A DNA stretch of 64,000 nt from PALSA-1006 sp964571195 (GCA_964571195.1 CAZNAD010000004.1:62001-126000); one strand, 5' to 3'; positions 1-8,454 are shown, counted from the first letter of the stretch. Made by a program: numbers and translations. The notes: generated by a model not told the origin, from the sequence alone.

Positions 1-317
1 TGCAACAGGGCGCGCATCAGGTTCTTGCCGAACAGGGCGTTCGATACCAGCAGGGCAGCGGCGAAGAACCAGTAGAGCACGGTGGGTTTCCATTTGATGA
101 AGGTCTCGTCGTGCAGCAGCAGGGTCGCGCCGCCGAACACCACGATGATGCCTAGGCTCACCCACAGCATGGTATCCACCTTGCCGTGGCGATACTTGAC
201 CCAGGCGACCTGCACGAAGGTCGCAATGATGGCCGCGGCCGTCGCGGCATACACGCCGAACGCCTTGAAGATGACGAAGAACAGGATGACGGGGAATAGG
301 TCGAACAGGATTTTCAT
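1..317 (-). CDS. yciB: Septation protein A (YciB/IspZ family), 3' end outside window
   Basis: Inner-membrane protein of the YciB family, linked in other proteobacteria to septation and envelope integrity. The visible part is the N-terminal 105 residues or so, beginning MKILFDLFPVILFFVIFK. It has three hydrophobic segments and the family stretch LLLHDETFIKWKPTVLYW, which is nearly diagnostic. The gene runs off the left edge, so the C-terminus is not seen. The start is the ATG at 315-317 on the minus strand; the ribosome binding site is weak. It lies 32 bases from the end of msrB and is read in the same direction, so the two may be co-transcribed. Identification is secure; the exact cellular role in this organism is inference. 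Confidence 0.93.
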   Translation of the reverse strand, partial: MKILFDLFPVILFFVIFKAFGVYAATAAAIIATFVQVAWVKYRHGKVDTMLWVSLGIIVVFGGATLLLHDETFIKWKPTVLYWFFAAALLVSNALFGKNLMRALL

Positions 318-349
318 AAGCAGTTTGTCGTTTCGGGGTAGGCGCAGGG

Positions 350-748
350 TTAGCTGCGATCAAGTGCGAGAGAGGCGGAGTTGATGCAATATCGCAGGCC
401 GGTGGGATGCGGGCCGTCCTGGAACACGTGACCCAGATGGGCGTCGCACTTGGCGCAGCAGACTTCGACACGATCCATGCCGAGCGGGTCTTCTTCCTTG
501 TAGACGACAGCCTCTTCGCTGACCGGCTGCCAGAAGCTGGGCCAGCCTGTGCCGGATTCGTATTTCGTCTCCGAATCGAACAATGCTTCGCCGCAACAGA
601 CGCAGCGGTAGATGCCGATGTCGGTGCAGTCCCAGTATTCACCGGAGAACGCCAGTTCAGTGCCGCATTCGCGGCAGATCTCGAACTGATCCGGCGTGAG
701 CTCCTCGCGCCATTCGGCATTGGTTTTTTCTTGCGGGTGTTTTGTCAT
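350..748 (-). CDS. msrB: Peptide-methionine (R)-S-oxide reductase
   Basis: Reduces the R epimer of methionine sulfoxide in oxidised proteins, normally with thioredoxin as donor, in the cytoplasm. The 132 residues cover a full MsrB domain. Zinc-site cysteines are Cys49/Cys52 and Cys98/Cys101, and the catalytic cysteine is Cys121 in RYCINSASL. The usual resolving cysteine in the SGCGWPSF loop is replaced by threonine (SGTGWPSF, residues 65-72), so recycling must use another cysteine or direct thioredoxin attack; this variant is common in the family. There are extra N-terminal cysteines at ICREC (25 and 28). Its neighbour bcp, two genes upstream, is another peroxide-defence gene. Confidence 0.95.
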   Translation of the reverse strand: MTKHPQEKTNAEWREELTPDQFEICRECGTELAFSGEYWDCTDIGIYRCVCCGEALFDSETKYESGTGWPSFWQPVSEEAVVYKEEDPLGMDRVEVCCAKCDAHLGHVFQDGPHPTGLRYCINSASLALDRS

Positions 749-767
749 GGTTAAAAACTTTTACCAC

Positions 768-823
768 ATAACCAGCGACTTGTCCGCTTGCGGGCTTAGT
801 CGAATGGCTAGTTGTTTCATCAG
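768..823. repeat. 56-bp intergenic repeat, copy A
   Basis: A 56-base segment starting ATAACCAGCGACTTG and ending GTTTCATCAG. It matches 2989-3044 with 8 differences by hand count. Here it stands alone upstream of msrB and directly abuts a CACAGAG palindrome; the second copy lies inside a MITE. No coding potential is apparent. Confidence 0.75.
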
Positions 824-910
824 AGACACCGAGACACAGAGGATGCACAGAGAAAAACAAAATCACTTCTTTGGTTTTGACTTTCTCCGTGTCTCTGTGT
901 CTCTGTGGTG
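821..910. repeat. CACAGAG inverted repeat, copy 1
   Basis: An intergenic palindrome whose left arm contains GAGACACAGAGG and right arm GTGTCTCTGTGTCTCTGTGG, separated by an AT-rich loop. Two more copies with similar arms and unrelated loops lie at 31935-32035 and 42117-42299. This copy ends 11 bases from the stop codon of the PIN-PhoH gene and could form a long hairpin in its transcript. Confidence 0.8.
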
Positions 911-920
911 AATTGCATTT

Positions 921-2336
921 TCAAAGCACCTCAGCCGCGTGATCTGCCAGCCTCGAACGCTCGCCGCGTTGCAGGGTGACGTGTCCGCTGTGCGCCCAGC
1001 CTTTGAAGCGATCCACCACGTAGGTCAGGCCGGAGCTGCCTTCGGTGAGGTAGGGCGTGTCGATCTGCGCGATGTTGCCCATACACACCACTTTGGTGCC
1101 GGGACCGGCGCGGGTGATGAGGGTCTTCATCTGTTTCGGCGTCAGATTCTGCGCCTCGTCGATGATGAGGTATTTGTTGAGGAAGGTGCGGCCGCGCATG
1201 AAGTTGAGCGATTTGATCTTGATGCGGCTGCGGATCAGGTCGCGCGTCGCAGCGCGGCCCCAGTCGCCGCCTTCTTCGTCGGCCTGGTTCAACACGTCGA
1301 GGTTGTCGTCCAGCGCGCCCATCCACGGCGACATCTTCTCTTCTTCCGTTCCCGGCAGGAAGCCGATGTCTTCGCCCACCGGCACGGTGACGCGGGTCAT
1401 GATGATCTCGGAATAGGTCTTTTGTTCCAGCACCTGCATCAGGCCCGCCGCCAGCGTGAGCAGGGTCTTGCCGGTACCGGCCTGTCCCAGCAGCGTGACG
1501 AAATCGATCTCGGGATTCATCAGCAGGTTGAGCACGAAGTTCTGTTCGCGGTTGCGCGCGGTGATGCCCCAGATGGCGTTCTTGCTGTGTGTGTAATCGG
1601 TGAGGGTGCGCAGGGTGGCGGCGTTGCCGTCCTGTGCCGCAACCACTGCGTAGAACGGAGTCTCGCCTTCCTGATAGACGAATTCGTTCACCAGCATGTC
1701 CCGGCACATCGGGCCTTGCAGGTGATAGAAGGTGTGTCCGCCTTGTAGGCCGGATTGCATGTCTTTGCCGTGTTTGTCCCAGAAGTCGGCTGGCAGGGGC
1801 AACATGCCGGTGTAGAGCAGGTCGGTGTCTTCCAGCACCTTGTCGTTGAAATAATCCTGCGCGTTCAGACCCAGCGCACGCGCTTTGATGCGCATGTTGA
1901 TGTCTTTGCTGACCAGGGTGACTTCACGCTTCGGTTGTTGCTTGTGCAGGAACGCGACCACGCCGAGGATGGCGTTGTCGGCCTTGCCGTTGGCCAAGTT
2001 CTCCGGCAACTGGTGGGTGATGAACTCGGTTTGCAGGAACAGGTTGCCGGTGGCGCTCTTGTTACCCTGCGATTGCAACGGCACGCCGTCCACGATGTTG
2101 ATGCCTTCGCTCACCAACGAGTCCAGGAAGCGGCTGGCCTGGCGCGCATTACGCGCCACTTCGGTCATGCCTTTCTTGTTGTTGTCCAGTTCCTCCAGCA
2201 CGAACATCGGCAGATACACATCGTGTTCCTCGAAACGGAACAAGCTGGTCGGGTCGTGCATCAGCACATTGGTATCCAGTACGAACAGCTTGGTGTCCGG
2301 GGCTTTTTTGCTGCTAGAGGCTTTGCGGGTCGGCAT
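921..2336 (-). CDS. PIN domain-PhoH family ATPase (PhoH2/YlaK type)
   Basis: A 471-residue fusion of an N-terminal PIN nuclease domain (about 16-150, beginning KLFVLDTNVLMHDP with acidic residue Asp21) and a C-terminal PhoH ATPase domain (about 255-471). Walker A is GQAGTGKT at 284-291 and the Walker B region is YLIIDEAQN. Proteins of this architecture are RNA helicase/ribonucleases in other bacteria, sometimes as toxin-antitoxin relatives; a role in RNA turnover is inferred. The start at 2336 follows a good AAGGAG site. An in-frame extension to 2516 has no such support and would overlap bcp. Only 8 bases separate it from bcp upstream, so the two are probably one transcript. Confidence 0.92.
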   Translation of the reverse strand: MPTRKASSSKKAPDTKLFVLDTNVLMHDPTSLFRFEEHDVYLPMFVLEELDNNKKGMTEVARNARQASRFLDSLVSEGINIVDGVPLQSQGNKSATGNLFLQTEFITHQLPENLANGKADNAILGVVAFLHKQQPKREVTLVSKDINMRIKARALGLNAQDYFNDKVLEDTDLLYTGMLPLPADFWDKHGKDMQSGLQGGHTFYHLQGPMCRDMLVNEFVYQEGETPFYAVVAAQDGNAATLRTLTDYTHSKNAIWGITARNREQNFVLNLLMNPEIDFVTLLGQAGTGKTLLTLAAGLMQVLEQKTYSEIIMTRVTVPVGEDIGFLPGTEEEKMSPWMGALDDNLDVLNQADEEGGDWGRAATRDLIRSRIKIKSLNFMRGRTFLNKYLIIDEAQNLTPKQMKTLITRAGPGTKVVCMGNIAQIDTPYLTEGSSGLTYVVDRFKGWAHSGHVTLQRGERSRLADHAAEVL

Positions 2337-2344
2337 GTTGCTCC

Positions 2345-2800
2345 TTACAGGTTTTGTACGAACGAGAGGACTTCCTGGGCGTGGCCGTCGGCTTTGAGGC
2401 CGCGCCACTCTTTGCGGATGATGCCTTTGTTGTCGAGCACGAAGGTGCTGCGCTCGATGCCGCGCACCTGTTTGCCGTACATCATCTTCTGTTTCATCAC
2501 GGCGAACTGGGTGCACACGGTCTCCTCGGCATCCGAGAGCAGCGCGAACGGCAGGGTGAACTTGGTCTTGAAGTTCTCGTGTGATTTGATGCTGTCGCGC
2601 GAGATGCCGACGATATCGCTGCCAGCCTGCTTGAATCCGTCATACAGGTCGCGGAACTGCTGTGCCTCGGTGGTGCAGCCGGGGGTGCTGTCCTTGGGGT
2701 AGAAATAGATCACCAGAGATTTGCCGGAGATGGGATACAGCGTGAAATCGACAGCGCCCGTGGCGGGCAGGGTAAAATTCGGTACGGCCTGATGCGACAT
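2345..2800 (-). CDS. bcp: Thioredoxin-dependent peroxiredoxin, Bcp/PrxQ type
   Basis: Reduces hydrogen peroxide and organic peroxides. The 151-residue protein has the peroxidatic site YPKDSTPGCTTEA with Cys42. The resolving cysteine found five residues later in E. coli Bcp is absent (GCTTEAQQF), so it is either a 1-Cys enzyme or uses the only other cysteine, Cys96. A clear AGGAG site precedes the ATG at 2798-2800. It is the first gene of a likely bcp-phoH pair. A MITE begins about 110 bases upstream of its start, in what should be its promoter region. Confidence 0.95.
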   Translation of the reverse strand: MSHQAVPNFTLPATGAVDFTLYPISGKSLVIYFYPKDSTPGCTTEAQQFRDLYDGFKQAGSDIVGISRDSIKSHENFKTKFTLPFALLSDAEETVCTQFAVMKQKMMYGKQVRGIERSTFVLDNKGIIRKEWRGLKADGHAQEVLSFVQNL

Positions 2801-2913
2801 TGAATATGCTCCTGTGATGGGGTGTCATTGTTGTCAAAATAGGCGAGCAAGGCAAGCGCTTCCTTGTTTCCCCTTGGGGCATCGGGGGTATCGGTGCCGA
2901 AATAGCACTAAGG

Positions 2914-3138
2914 AAGGTCTGATTAAGCCCGAAAGCCATGGTTCGATAAATTTTGCGTGCCGCGAAACTTCGTTTTCCGTTCGTCCCGATAACCAGCCAC
3001 TTGCTAGCTTGCTGGCTTAGTGGATTGGCTAGTAGTTTCATCAGTGCCGCGCTTGCGCGGTGTATCGAGGGAGCGAACGGAAAACGAGCTTGCGAGTTTC
3101 GCTAAAACACTCACCACGAACGGGCTTAATCAGACCTT
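2914..3138. mobile_element. MITE-like element, copy 1 (225 bp)
   Basis: Perfect 18-bp terminal inverted repeats, AAGGTCTGATTAAGCCCG at 2914-2931 and its complement at 3121-3138. The core carries a second dyad: CGTTTTCCGTTCGTCC in the left half answers GAGCGAACGGAAAACG in the right half. It contains the 56-bp repeat copy B (2989-3044) inserted between the core half-sites, and no open frame that looks real. Related copies are at 9013-9189 and 13766-13944. It separates bcp from the MFS gene. Confidence 0.8.
2989..3044. repeat. 56-bp intergenic repeat, copy B, nested in MITE copy 1
   Basis: Matches 768-823 with 8 mismatches in 56 bases. It sits between CGTTCGTCCCG and GTGCCGCGCTTGCGC of the MITE core. 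MITE copies 2 and 3 lack it, so it is an insertion within the element rather than part of it. Confidence 0.75.
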
Positions 3139-3164
3139 CTCTAAATCAGGGGTAAAGAATTCCC

Positions 3165-4475
3165 ATGCCACATCAAAAAATTCGCCGTTTGCGCTGGATC
3201 GCCTTCATTCTGGTGGCGCTGTGTTACATGCTGGCGTTCTTCCATCGCATGGCTCCCGCCGCCATCGCCGGTGAGTTGCAGCGCGATTTTCAGGCCAGCG
3301 GCGCGGCCTTGGGCGGGCTGGCCGCGATGTATTTTTACATCTACATGCTGATGCAGATCCCGGTCGGGGTGATGGTGGATACGCTGGGAGTGCGCCGTAT
3401 CGTCATCGCCGGGGCGCTGGTGTCGGGTATCGGTTCGCTCATGTTCGCCTGGGCGGACAGCCTGCCCATGGCGTATGCCGCGCGTTTGTTGAGCGGGCTG
3501 GGGGTGTCGGTGTTCTTCATTGCGCTGATGAAGATCAATGCCGTGTGGTTCCATGACCGCCACTTCGGCGCGGCGGGTGGTCTGTCCATCCTGCTGGGCA
3601 ACATCGGTGCGGTGTTGTCGGCTTCGCCGTTGGTCTGGCTGGTGGCGCAGACCTCGTGGCGCAACGTGTTCGCCGGTGTCGGTCTGTTCTCGCTGTTGCT
3701 GGCGCTGCTGGTGTGGCTGCTGGTGCGCAACCATCCGCACGAGGCGGGATTGCCGAGTATGCGCGAACTGGAAGGCAAGCCGCCCCATCCCAAACACCAC
3801 GGGCATTGGTGGGACGGACTGGTGCAGGTGGCGAAGAACCGGGCGACCTGGCCCAGCTTCTTCCCCAATTTTGGCATCGCCGGAACCCTGTTCGCTTTTG
3901 CCGGATTATGGGCGGTGCCGTATCTGCGCGATGCCCACGGCATGAGCCGCGAGCTGGCCAGTCTGCATAACACGCTGCTGCTGGTCGGTTTCGCCGTTGG
4001 TGCGATGGGCAGCGGCTTGCTCTCGGACTACATCGGGCGGCGCAAGCCGCTCATCGTCGGCGGTTCGCTGCTGTATGTGTTGTGCTGGCTGCCCATCCTG
4101 CTGTTATGGCAACTGCCGCTGGCCTGGAGTTACACGCAGTTCTTCGTGATGGGTTTCTGCGCGTCCGGCTTCACCCTCGGCTGGGCCAGCGCCAAGGAAG
4201 TGAATCCGCCCGCGCTGTCCGGCATGGCGACGAGTCTGGTGAACACCGGTTCGTTCATCGGTGCGGGCATATTGCAACCGCTGGTCGGCTGGGTAATGGA
4301 CAAGGCATGGAACGGGCAGATGCTCGACGGTGCGCGTATCTATACGTCGGAAAACTATCAGGCCGGATTGGCGGTGATGTTCGCCTTCGCGCTGATTGGC
4401 CTGACCGGTTCGTGTTTCATCCGCGAGACGTATTGCCGCTATGAGAGCGATGCGGGGCTTGGAGGTAAAGCCTGA
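3165..4475 (+). CDS. MFS transporter
   Basis: A 436-residue major facilitator superfamily carrier with about 12 predicted membrane segments split by a central hydrophilic loop (around 185-215, HPHEAGLPSMRELEGKPPHPKHH). Family marks are the first-half motif VMVDTLGVRRIVIAGALVSG after TM2 and the second-half repeat SGLLSDYIGRRKPLIVGGS. A charged FFHRM near the end of TM1 resembles hexuronate/phosphate-ester porters, but the substrate cannot be read from sequence. The ribosome binding site is poor. It is read away from bcp, has no operon partners, and its upstream region is MITE sequence, so any promoter must lie in or beside the MITE. Confidence 0.88.
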   Translation: MPHQKIRRLRWIAFILVALCYMLAFFHRMAPAAIAGELQRDFQASGAALGGLAAMYFYIYMLMQIPVGVMVDTLGVRRIVIAGALVSGIGSLMFAWADSLPMAYAARLLSGLGVSVFFIALMKINAVWFHDRHFGAAGGLSILLGNIGAVLSASPLVWLVAQTSWRNVFAGVGLFSLLLALLVWLLVRNHPHEAGLPSMRELEGKPPHPKHHGHWWDGLVQVAKNRATWPSFFPNFGIAGTLFAFAGLWAVPYLRDAHGMSRELASLHNTLLLVGFAVGAMGSGLLSDYIGRRKPLIVGGSLLYVLCWLPILLLWQLPLAWSYTQFFVMGFCASGFTLGWASAKEVNPPALSGMATSLVNTGSFIGAGILQPLVGWVMDKAWNGQMLDGARIYTSENYQAGLAVMFAFALIGLTGSCFIRETYCRYESDAGLGGKA

Positions 4476-4609
4476 GTGGCATTTCAGCTTCTGATGGAGG
4501 GTGTGCGTGAAAGTGAGAGGCGATGCTGATAAGCAAAGCGTCCCTCTCGACTGATGGGTATGGCATTTTTGTGTCATCGTAAAAATACGAAATCAATTTG
4601 TTTCGCATC

Positions 4610-6220
4610 TTATCGGCCTATGGAAAACTCTGTGCCTTTATAAGAACTCTGGAAAGACCCAATACTAAGGCCAGTGTATGCCGTTAATTTTGGCACGACA
4701 CTATGGGCTGTACTATTGTCATAAGCTAGCCCCATATTTAGCCTCGTGACCTTGACGATTTTGTCATCTATTCCAGATACTTTCGAAGCATTATGGCTAC
4801 TCAAGATGATTTCTTTTATTTCGACTCCCTTGTCCGCAGATATATTCCATAAGACTGATTCGTAATTGTATAGAGCGAGAATAATAGGTTTTTTTGTTGC
4901 ATAGATATGCACATTGATTGTGCTAGATGATGGGTCTTCTGCCGGTCTCCCAAAATGACGCGGCCCTTCGTAGACCCCAACAGCATGAAGCTCGGTATTT
5001 TGCGATAGCGCTGCAGCATCTCGCGTAAATGGTATGCCGGAATCATTTAGTCGGTGCCGTTCATCTCCTCCTGCTAATCTTGGCGAGTGGAAACCAGTCA
5101 TAGGTGATGGAGTCTCTGCCCCTGACTTTTCATTAAAAATTACTGCCCCGCCACCTTTGAAGTTGTAAGTTGTTGTTTTCTGGGTTGCTCCTCGACCAAT
5201 TTCCCCCCGTAAGATGGCTTGGCCGCAGGCACTCGCTTCGTTACAGTCTAATGTGATGGAATTGAGATCATATATTTTTGAATGTCCATAATCTCCCGTT
5301 GGTTGTGGTACCCCCTCTGGAATGTAAAACGTGGCGCTAAGCCCGCCATACAAACCGGCTGGATAGGTGAAGTTCTTAAGCACCACATACGCATTATTCA
5401 GATCGGGGGGAATATCTGGGGGCTGACGATGTTGTATTTCGTATTTCTTTTTGAGTGCGGTAATCCATTTTGTTGCATCTTTAAGTGTTGCTCGGCGTAA
5501 TACTCCTCTTCGCATTGCATCCGCCAAGCCAGCTTCACCAGCAAGAGGTGCATTCTTATCATGGAAGGAATTTGGTGGAGTGGCAGGTGAGGTGATTAGC
5601 AGCTGCGTAGGCTTAAGTGGCGTACCTATAACGACTTTCCCCTCTCCATGTGGCACCGAATATATTTTACTGATAGGCCGAGAATAGAGTATCTGGGAAA
5701 GCTTCTGCTCAACTGTTGCTTCTTTAACATTTGTGATCTGCCCATATCCAAAGCTAGCCACAAAGCTATCGTGTAAATTAAGTTTCTCATAGCTAAACGC
5801 CGAAGTACTGCAGGGGCCATTGTCATGAGAATTGCTAGTAAGAAGAGGCGTGCCCATTTTTAATCCAGCAACTCTCTGGCGGTTGTGCCCGCTGGCAAAT
5901 ACAGCGACGATGTTCGTTCCCTCAGTCCAAGCAATGTTCCAAATTGTTGGCTCCGAAGCACCCAGCATCAGTGCAATCGGTTTGTCTGGATAGTTCACTG
6001 CAACATCAATCTGAGTCGAAACATTGCCGCTTTGGTCTATTTGAAAATCAATTGCCTTTCCTCCAAGTGCTCCGGCAGCCAAGATAACGGTATCTTTAGG
6101 AAACTGAACGCCAGGGAAGCCACAAACAGAGGGAACGTCCGTTTTAACTGGAACTGGTTTTTCGGCATACGATACAGTGCATAGGAAACTTGCTAGTACG
6201 ACAAAAATCGTTCTGTACAT
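4610..6220 (-). CDS. Exported protein of unknown function with duplicated WNI/SGHN motif
   Basis: A 536-residue protein with a signal peptide (MYRTIFVVLASFLCTVSYA, cleavage near 19-20), so probably periplasmic or secreted. I do not recognise the family. Two segments, about 77-119 and 441-483, share the pattern KPI-x-L-x-L, then E-x3-WNI, then G-x2-I, then S-x-HN, then V-x-G, showing an internal duplication of a roughly 43-residue unit. The start has a good AAGGAG site. The DNA is clearly more AT-rich than the flanking MFS gene, suggesting transfer. Upstream on the same strand lies an attC-like site, so this may be the cargo of an integron cassette or a gene next to one. No attC-like site is visible at its 3' end. 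Confidence 0.8.
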   Translation of the reverse strand: MYRTIFVVLASFLCTVSYAEKPVPVKTDVPSVCGFPGVQFPKDTVILAAGALGGKAIDFQIDQSGNVSTQIDVAVNYPDKPIALMLGASEPTIWNIAWTEGTNIVAVFASGHNRQRVAGLKMGTPLLTSNSHDNGPCSTSAFSYEKLNLHDSFVASFGYGQITNVKEATVEQKLSQILYSRPISKIYSVPHGEGKVVIGTPLKPTQLLITSPATPPNSFHDKNAPLAGEAGLADAMRRGVLRRATLKDATKWITALKKKYEIQHRQPPDIPPDLNNAYVVLKNFTYPAGLYGGLSATFYIPEGVPQPTGDYGHSKIYDLNSITLDCNEASACGQAILRGEIGRGATQKTTTYNFKGGGAVIFNEKSGAETPSPMTGFHSPRLAGGDERHRLNDSGIPFTRDAAALSQNTELHAVGVYEGPRHFGRPAEDPSSSTINVHIYATKKPIILALYNYESVLWNISADKGVEIKEIILSSHNASKVSGIDDKIVKVTRLNMGLAYDNSTAHSVVPKLTAYTGLSIGSFQSSYKGTEFSIGR

Positions 6221-6268
6221 GGGCGCTCCTTAATGATTGGCACGGTAACTTCTTAAAAGAGGTGCGAT

Positions 6269-6328
6269 GCCCAACGTGGAAGTAACCGGCACCGCATCGC
6301 GGTGTCCGAGTTGACTGTAGGGTTAGGG
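6269..6328 (-). other. attC-like (59-base element) recombination site
   Basis: A 60-base imperfect palindrome just after the stop of the 111-residue gene. Read on the minus strand it begins CCCTAAC, ends GTTGGGC (fits the GTTRRRY core), and contains L-box-like arms (AGTCAACTCGG against CCGGTTACT, pairing with two extra bases) around a small hairpin CACCGC-GAT-GCGGTG. This order is that of an integron attC site. The first core base departs from the RYYYAAC consensus. No integrase gene is in the window. Confidence 0.5.
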
Positions 6329-6334
6329 GATTGG

Positions 6335-6670
6335 CTATGACATTTCAAATGTTCTATGGGCGATGGAAATAATCAGCGCAATGACTGCGGCGATTGCGGC
6401 GTACATTGCCCACCGCTCTGCACGAGAAGCAATTCGATTAGCATCTCTTGCAATTGATAGGGTTTCTTCCTCTCGGGCATCGCGCTTGGATGAGGCCTCC
6501 AGTGCTTCTTTAGTTTCAAGTTCCTCCATCCATCGGATTGCCTCTAGCGTTCCATCATCCAGCACGACATTGATTGCAGCAGCTCTTGATCTGCCAGCTT
6601 CGATAAACGCGCGGACATTAGATTTTCCGCGCCTTTCAAACGACTCTCTAAATTCATCGGGTGTCGTCAT
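6335..6670 (-). CDS. Small C-terminally membrane-anchored protein, cassette-like
   Basis: A 111-residue protein of unknown function: a hydrophilic, charged and probably helical N-terminal part (1-85, rich in Glu, Arg and Ala) and one C-terminal transmembrane helix (about 88-105, WAMYAAIAAVIALIISIA). An AGGGG ribosome binding site precedes the ATG. The gene is bounded by an 11-base inverted sequence: AATCCCCTAAC at 6673-6683 and GTTAGGGGATT at 6322-6332 on the plus strand. That is the relation expected between the 5' core and the R'' end of the attC site of one integron cassette. The arrangement gives the gene the look of a complete cassette. Function is unknown. Confidence 0.65.
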   Translation of the reverse strand: MTTPDEFRESFERRGKSNVRAFIEAGRSRAAAINVVLDDGTLEAIRWMEELETKEALEASSKRDAREEETLSIARDANRIASRAERWAMYAAIAAVIALIISIAHRTFEMS

Positions 6671-7065
6671 GGAATCCCCTAACGAAAAGTAGACACCCTA
6701 AAAAATGCCGGGAAAGGCACCTTAGAGGTGTGCAATCTGTCATCTGTTCTGCAATGCCCTGTTTTTGCTTGGGGTGGGATTATGGCGACCCCTAATCCTT
6801 CCGACAAAAGCACCATTCCATGATCTCCCGAATGATTCGACCACTCTCGCGATAAGCAGCGCAGCCTTTGCACCGCACAGCTTTAACGTGGGCTGGATTA
6901 GACGTTATATTTTTCTTCGCGGCAAGCGCCGATATTTTGTTGTCCGCGCGATGATTTACACTCACGCCTTCAACACAGGCGGCAGAGGTACGTTCAGTCT
7001 GCTCAATAGGTGATGCGATGGGTGCTGATTTACGAAATCGGAAAGGGGTTGAAGAGAGGGCGGCG
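6671..7065. other. Intergenic stretch without a convincing gene
   Basis: About 395 bases between the cassette-like gene and the kinase. It contains an imperfect long hairpin (near 6698-6780) with an inner stem CACCT-CTA-AGGTG around 6720, which could be a degraded attC of a preceding cassette. A minus-strand open frame ending at 6792 has a cysteine-rich tail (RCKGCAAYRESGR, then WCFC) that could be a remnant of a small zinc-binding protein, but it lacks a supported start and overlaps the kinase. Confidence 0.4.
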
Positions 7066-8454
7066 ATGATTGTCGCCATTGCGCTTGACCTCGGTTCCAC
7101 CTCGATCAAAGCCGGGCTGCTGCGTGATGACGGCGTGTTGTGCGAGATTGTTTCCTCCCCGGCTCCCGCGATGTTTGCCAGTGACGGAACCTATGAAAGC
7201 GATGCGCTGGTTTATCTGCACACGGCGCAACAGGTGCTCGCGCGCTGTCTCGAGGCGACACACGAAAGGCCGACACTCGCGTTGTGTAGCCAGCGTTCTT
7301 CCTTCCTGATCTGGGAACGTGCGAATGGAGCGCCCGTGACACCGCTGATCTCATGGCAGGACACACGCGGCGCGGCGAGTTGCACGTTGTTGCGTGAACA
7401 GGAAGCGCGTATCTCGGCACTGAGCGGCTTGCGTCTGACCCCGTATTATCTTGCACCCAAGTTGCAGGTGCTGTTGCAATCGAATCCGCACTGGCGTGAG
7501 TCACTCGAACGGGGCGAATATCTGGTGGGGACGCTGGACACCTTTTTGATCTGGCATTGGACGGGCGGCAGACATTTCGTGACCGATGCCTCGATGGCGG
7601 CGCGTACGCTGCTTTTCGATATTTACCTGCAACGATGGTCCCCCGAGTTGTGCGCTTTGTTCAATATCCCGCTGGCCGTGCTGCCGCAGATCATCCCTTC
7701 TTGCGGGGCTGCCATCCGGCTGGACAATGGACTTATGCTGCAAGTTTGTGTGGCCGACCAGTCCGCCGCTTTTTACGCGGCAGCGGGCTGGGACGGGCAG
7801 GCGGCGCTGGTCAATCTGGGCACAGGCGGCTTCGTCATGCGTGCCGCCGTGACGGACGCCCCGCAGGGTTATCTGCGCACCTTGCTTTATCAGGATGCCG
7901 AGGCGACCGCGCATCTCGCGCTGGAAGGCACACTCAATTCCATTGCGGCGGCACTCGCCCCTTACCCGGTCGCAGATTGTCGAGCAGAAGACCTTGCCAC
8001 GAATGACATTTACTGTCTGGCCGAACCCAGCGGGGTAGGGGCACCGTATTTTCGCGGTGATCTTGGCGTGCAGTTCTCGGCACCAGTCACCCATCTGTCG
8101 GCGCGGCAGATCGGAGCATTGTTGTTGGAAGCGATTGTGTTTCGTGTGACGCGGATACTGGAAGAATTGCACCGGATGTCTGCTATCGAGCGCGTCTATC
8201 TCTCCGGCGGGCTGTCGTCGCTCCCGGCACTGCGCTACGGCATCGCCCGTTGTGCGCCTGCGGCGGTTTATCTGTTGCACCAACCGGACGCGAGTCTGCA
8301 AGGTGCCGCGTTGTTGGCGGCAGGTCGCCCGAGTGGCGGTGATAGTGCAGCGGAGCGGATCATATTGACGGAGACGGATGCGCGTCTGCCGGAAAAGTAC
8401 CGGCAGTGGTGTGACTGGTTCGATGCGCTGCGGGTTAAACCGGTGCGGGGATAG
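7066..8454 (+). CDS. FGGY-family carbohydrate kinase
   Basis: Phosphorylates a sugar or polyol with ATP in the cytoplasm; the substrate is not clear. From the ATG at 7066 the product has 462 residues and starts IVAIALDLGSTSIKAGLL, the ATP phosphate-binding loop of the ASKHA fold. Other family marks are the NLGTGGF loop in the middle (second phosphate-binding motif) and YLSGGLSSLPALRYGIA near the C-terminus (adenosine site). The longer in-frame start at 7018 adds 16 charged residues before the conserved beta strand and is less likely; GAGAGG lies just before 7066. The 3' end overlaps the convergent histidine phosphatase gene by 20 bases. Confidence 0.9.
   Translation: MIVAIALDLGSTSIKAGLLRDDGVLCEIVSSPAPAMFASDGTYESDALVYLHTAQQVLARCLEATHERPTLALCSQRSSFLIWERANGAPVTPLISWQDTRGAASCTLLREQEARISALSGLRLTPYYLAPKLQVLLQSNPHWRESLERGEYLVGTLDTFLIWHWTGGRHFVTDASMAARTLLFDIYLQRWSPELCALFNIPLAVLPQIIPSCGAAIRLDNGLMLQVCVADQSAAFYAAAGWDGQAALVNLGTGGFVMRAAVTDAPQGYLRTLLYQDAEATAHLALEGTLNSIAAALAPYPVADCRAEDLATNDIYCLAEPSGVGAPYFRGDLGVQFSAPVTHLSARQIGALLLEAIVFRVTRILEELHRMSAIERVYLSGGLSSLPALRYGIARCAPAAVYLLHQPDASLQGAALLAAGRPSGGDSAAERIILTETDARLPEKYRQWCDWFDALRVKPVRG

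Noticed and set aside
6792..7109. A minus-strand frame with a cysteine-rich tail (RCKGCAAYRESGR)
   Set aside because: It overlaps the kinase N-terminus and lacks a supported start. It may be a remnant of a small zinc protein, but I cannot show that; described only within the 6671-7065 entry.
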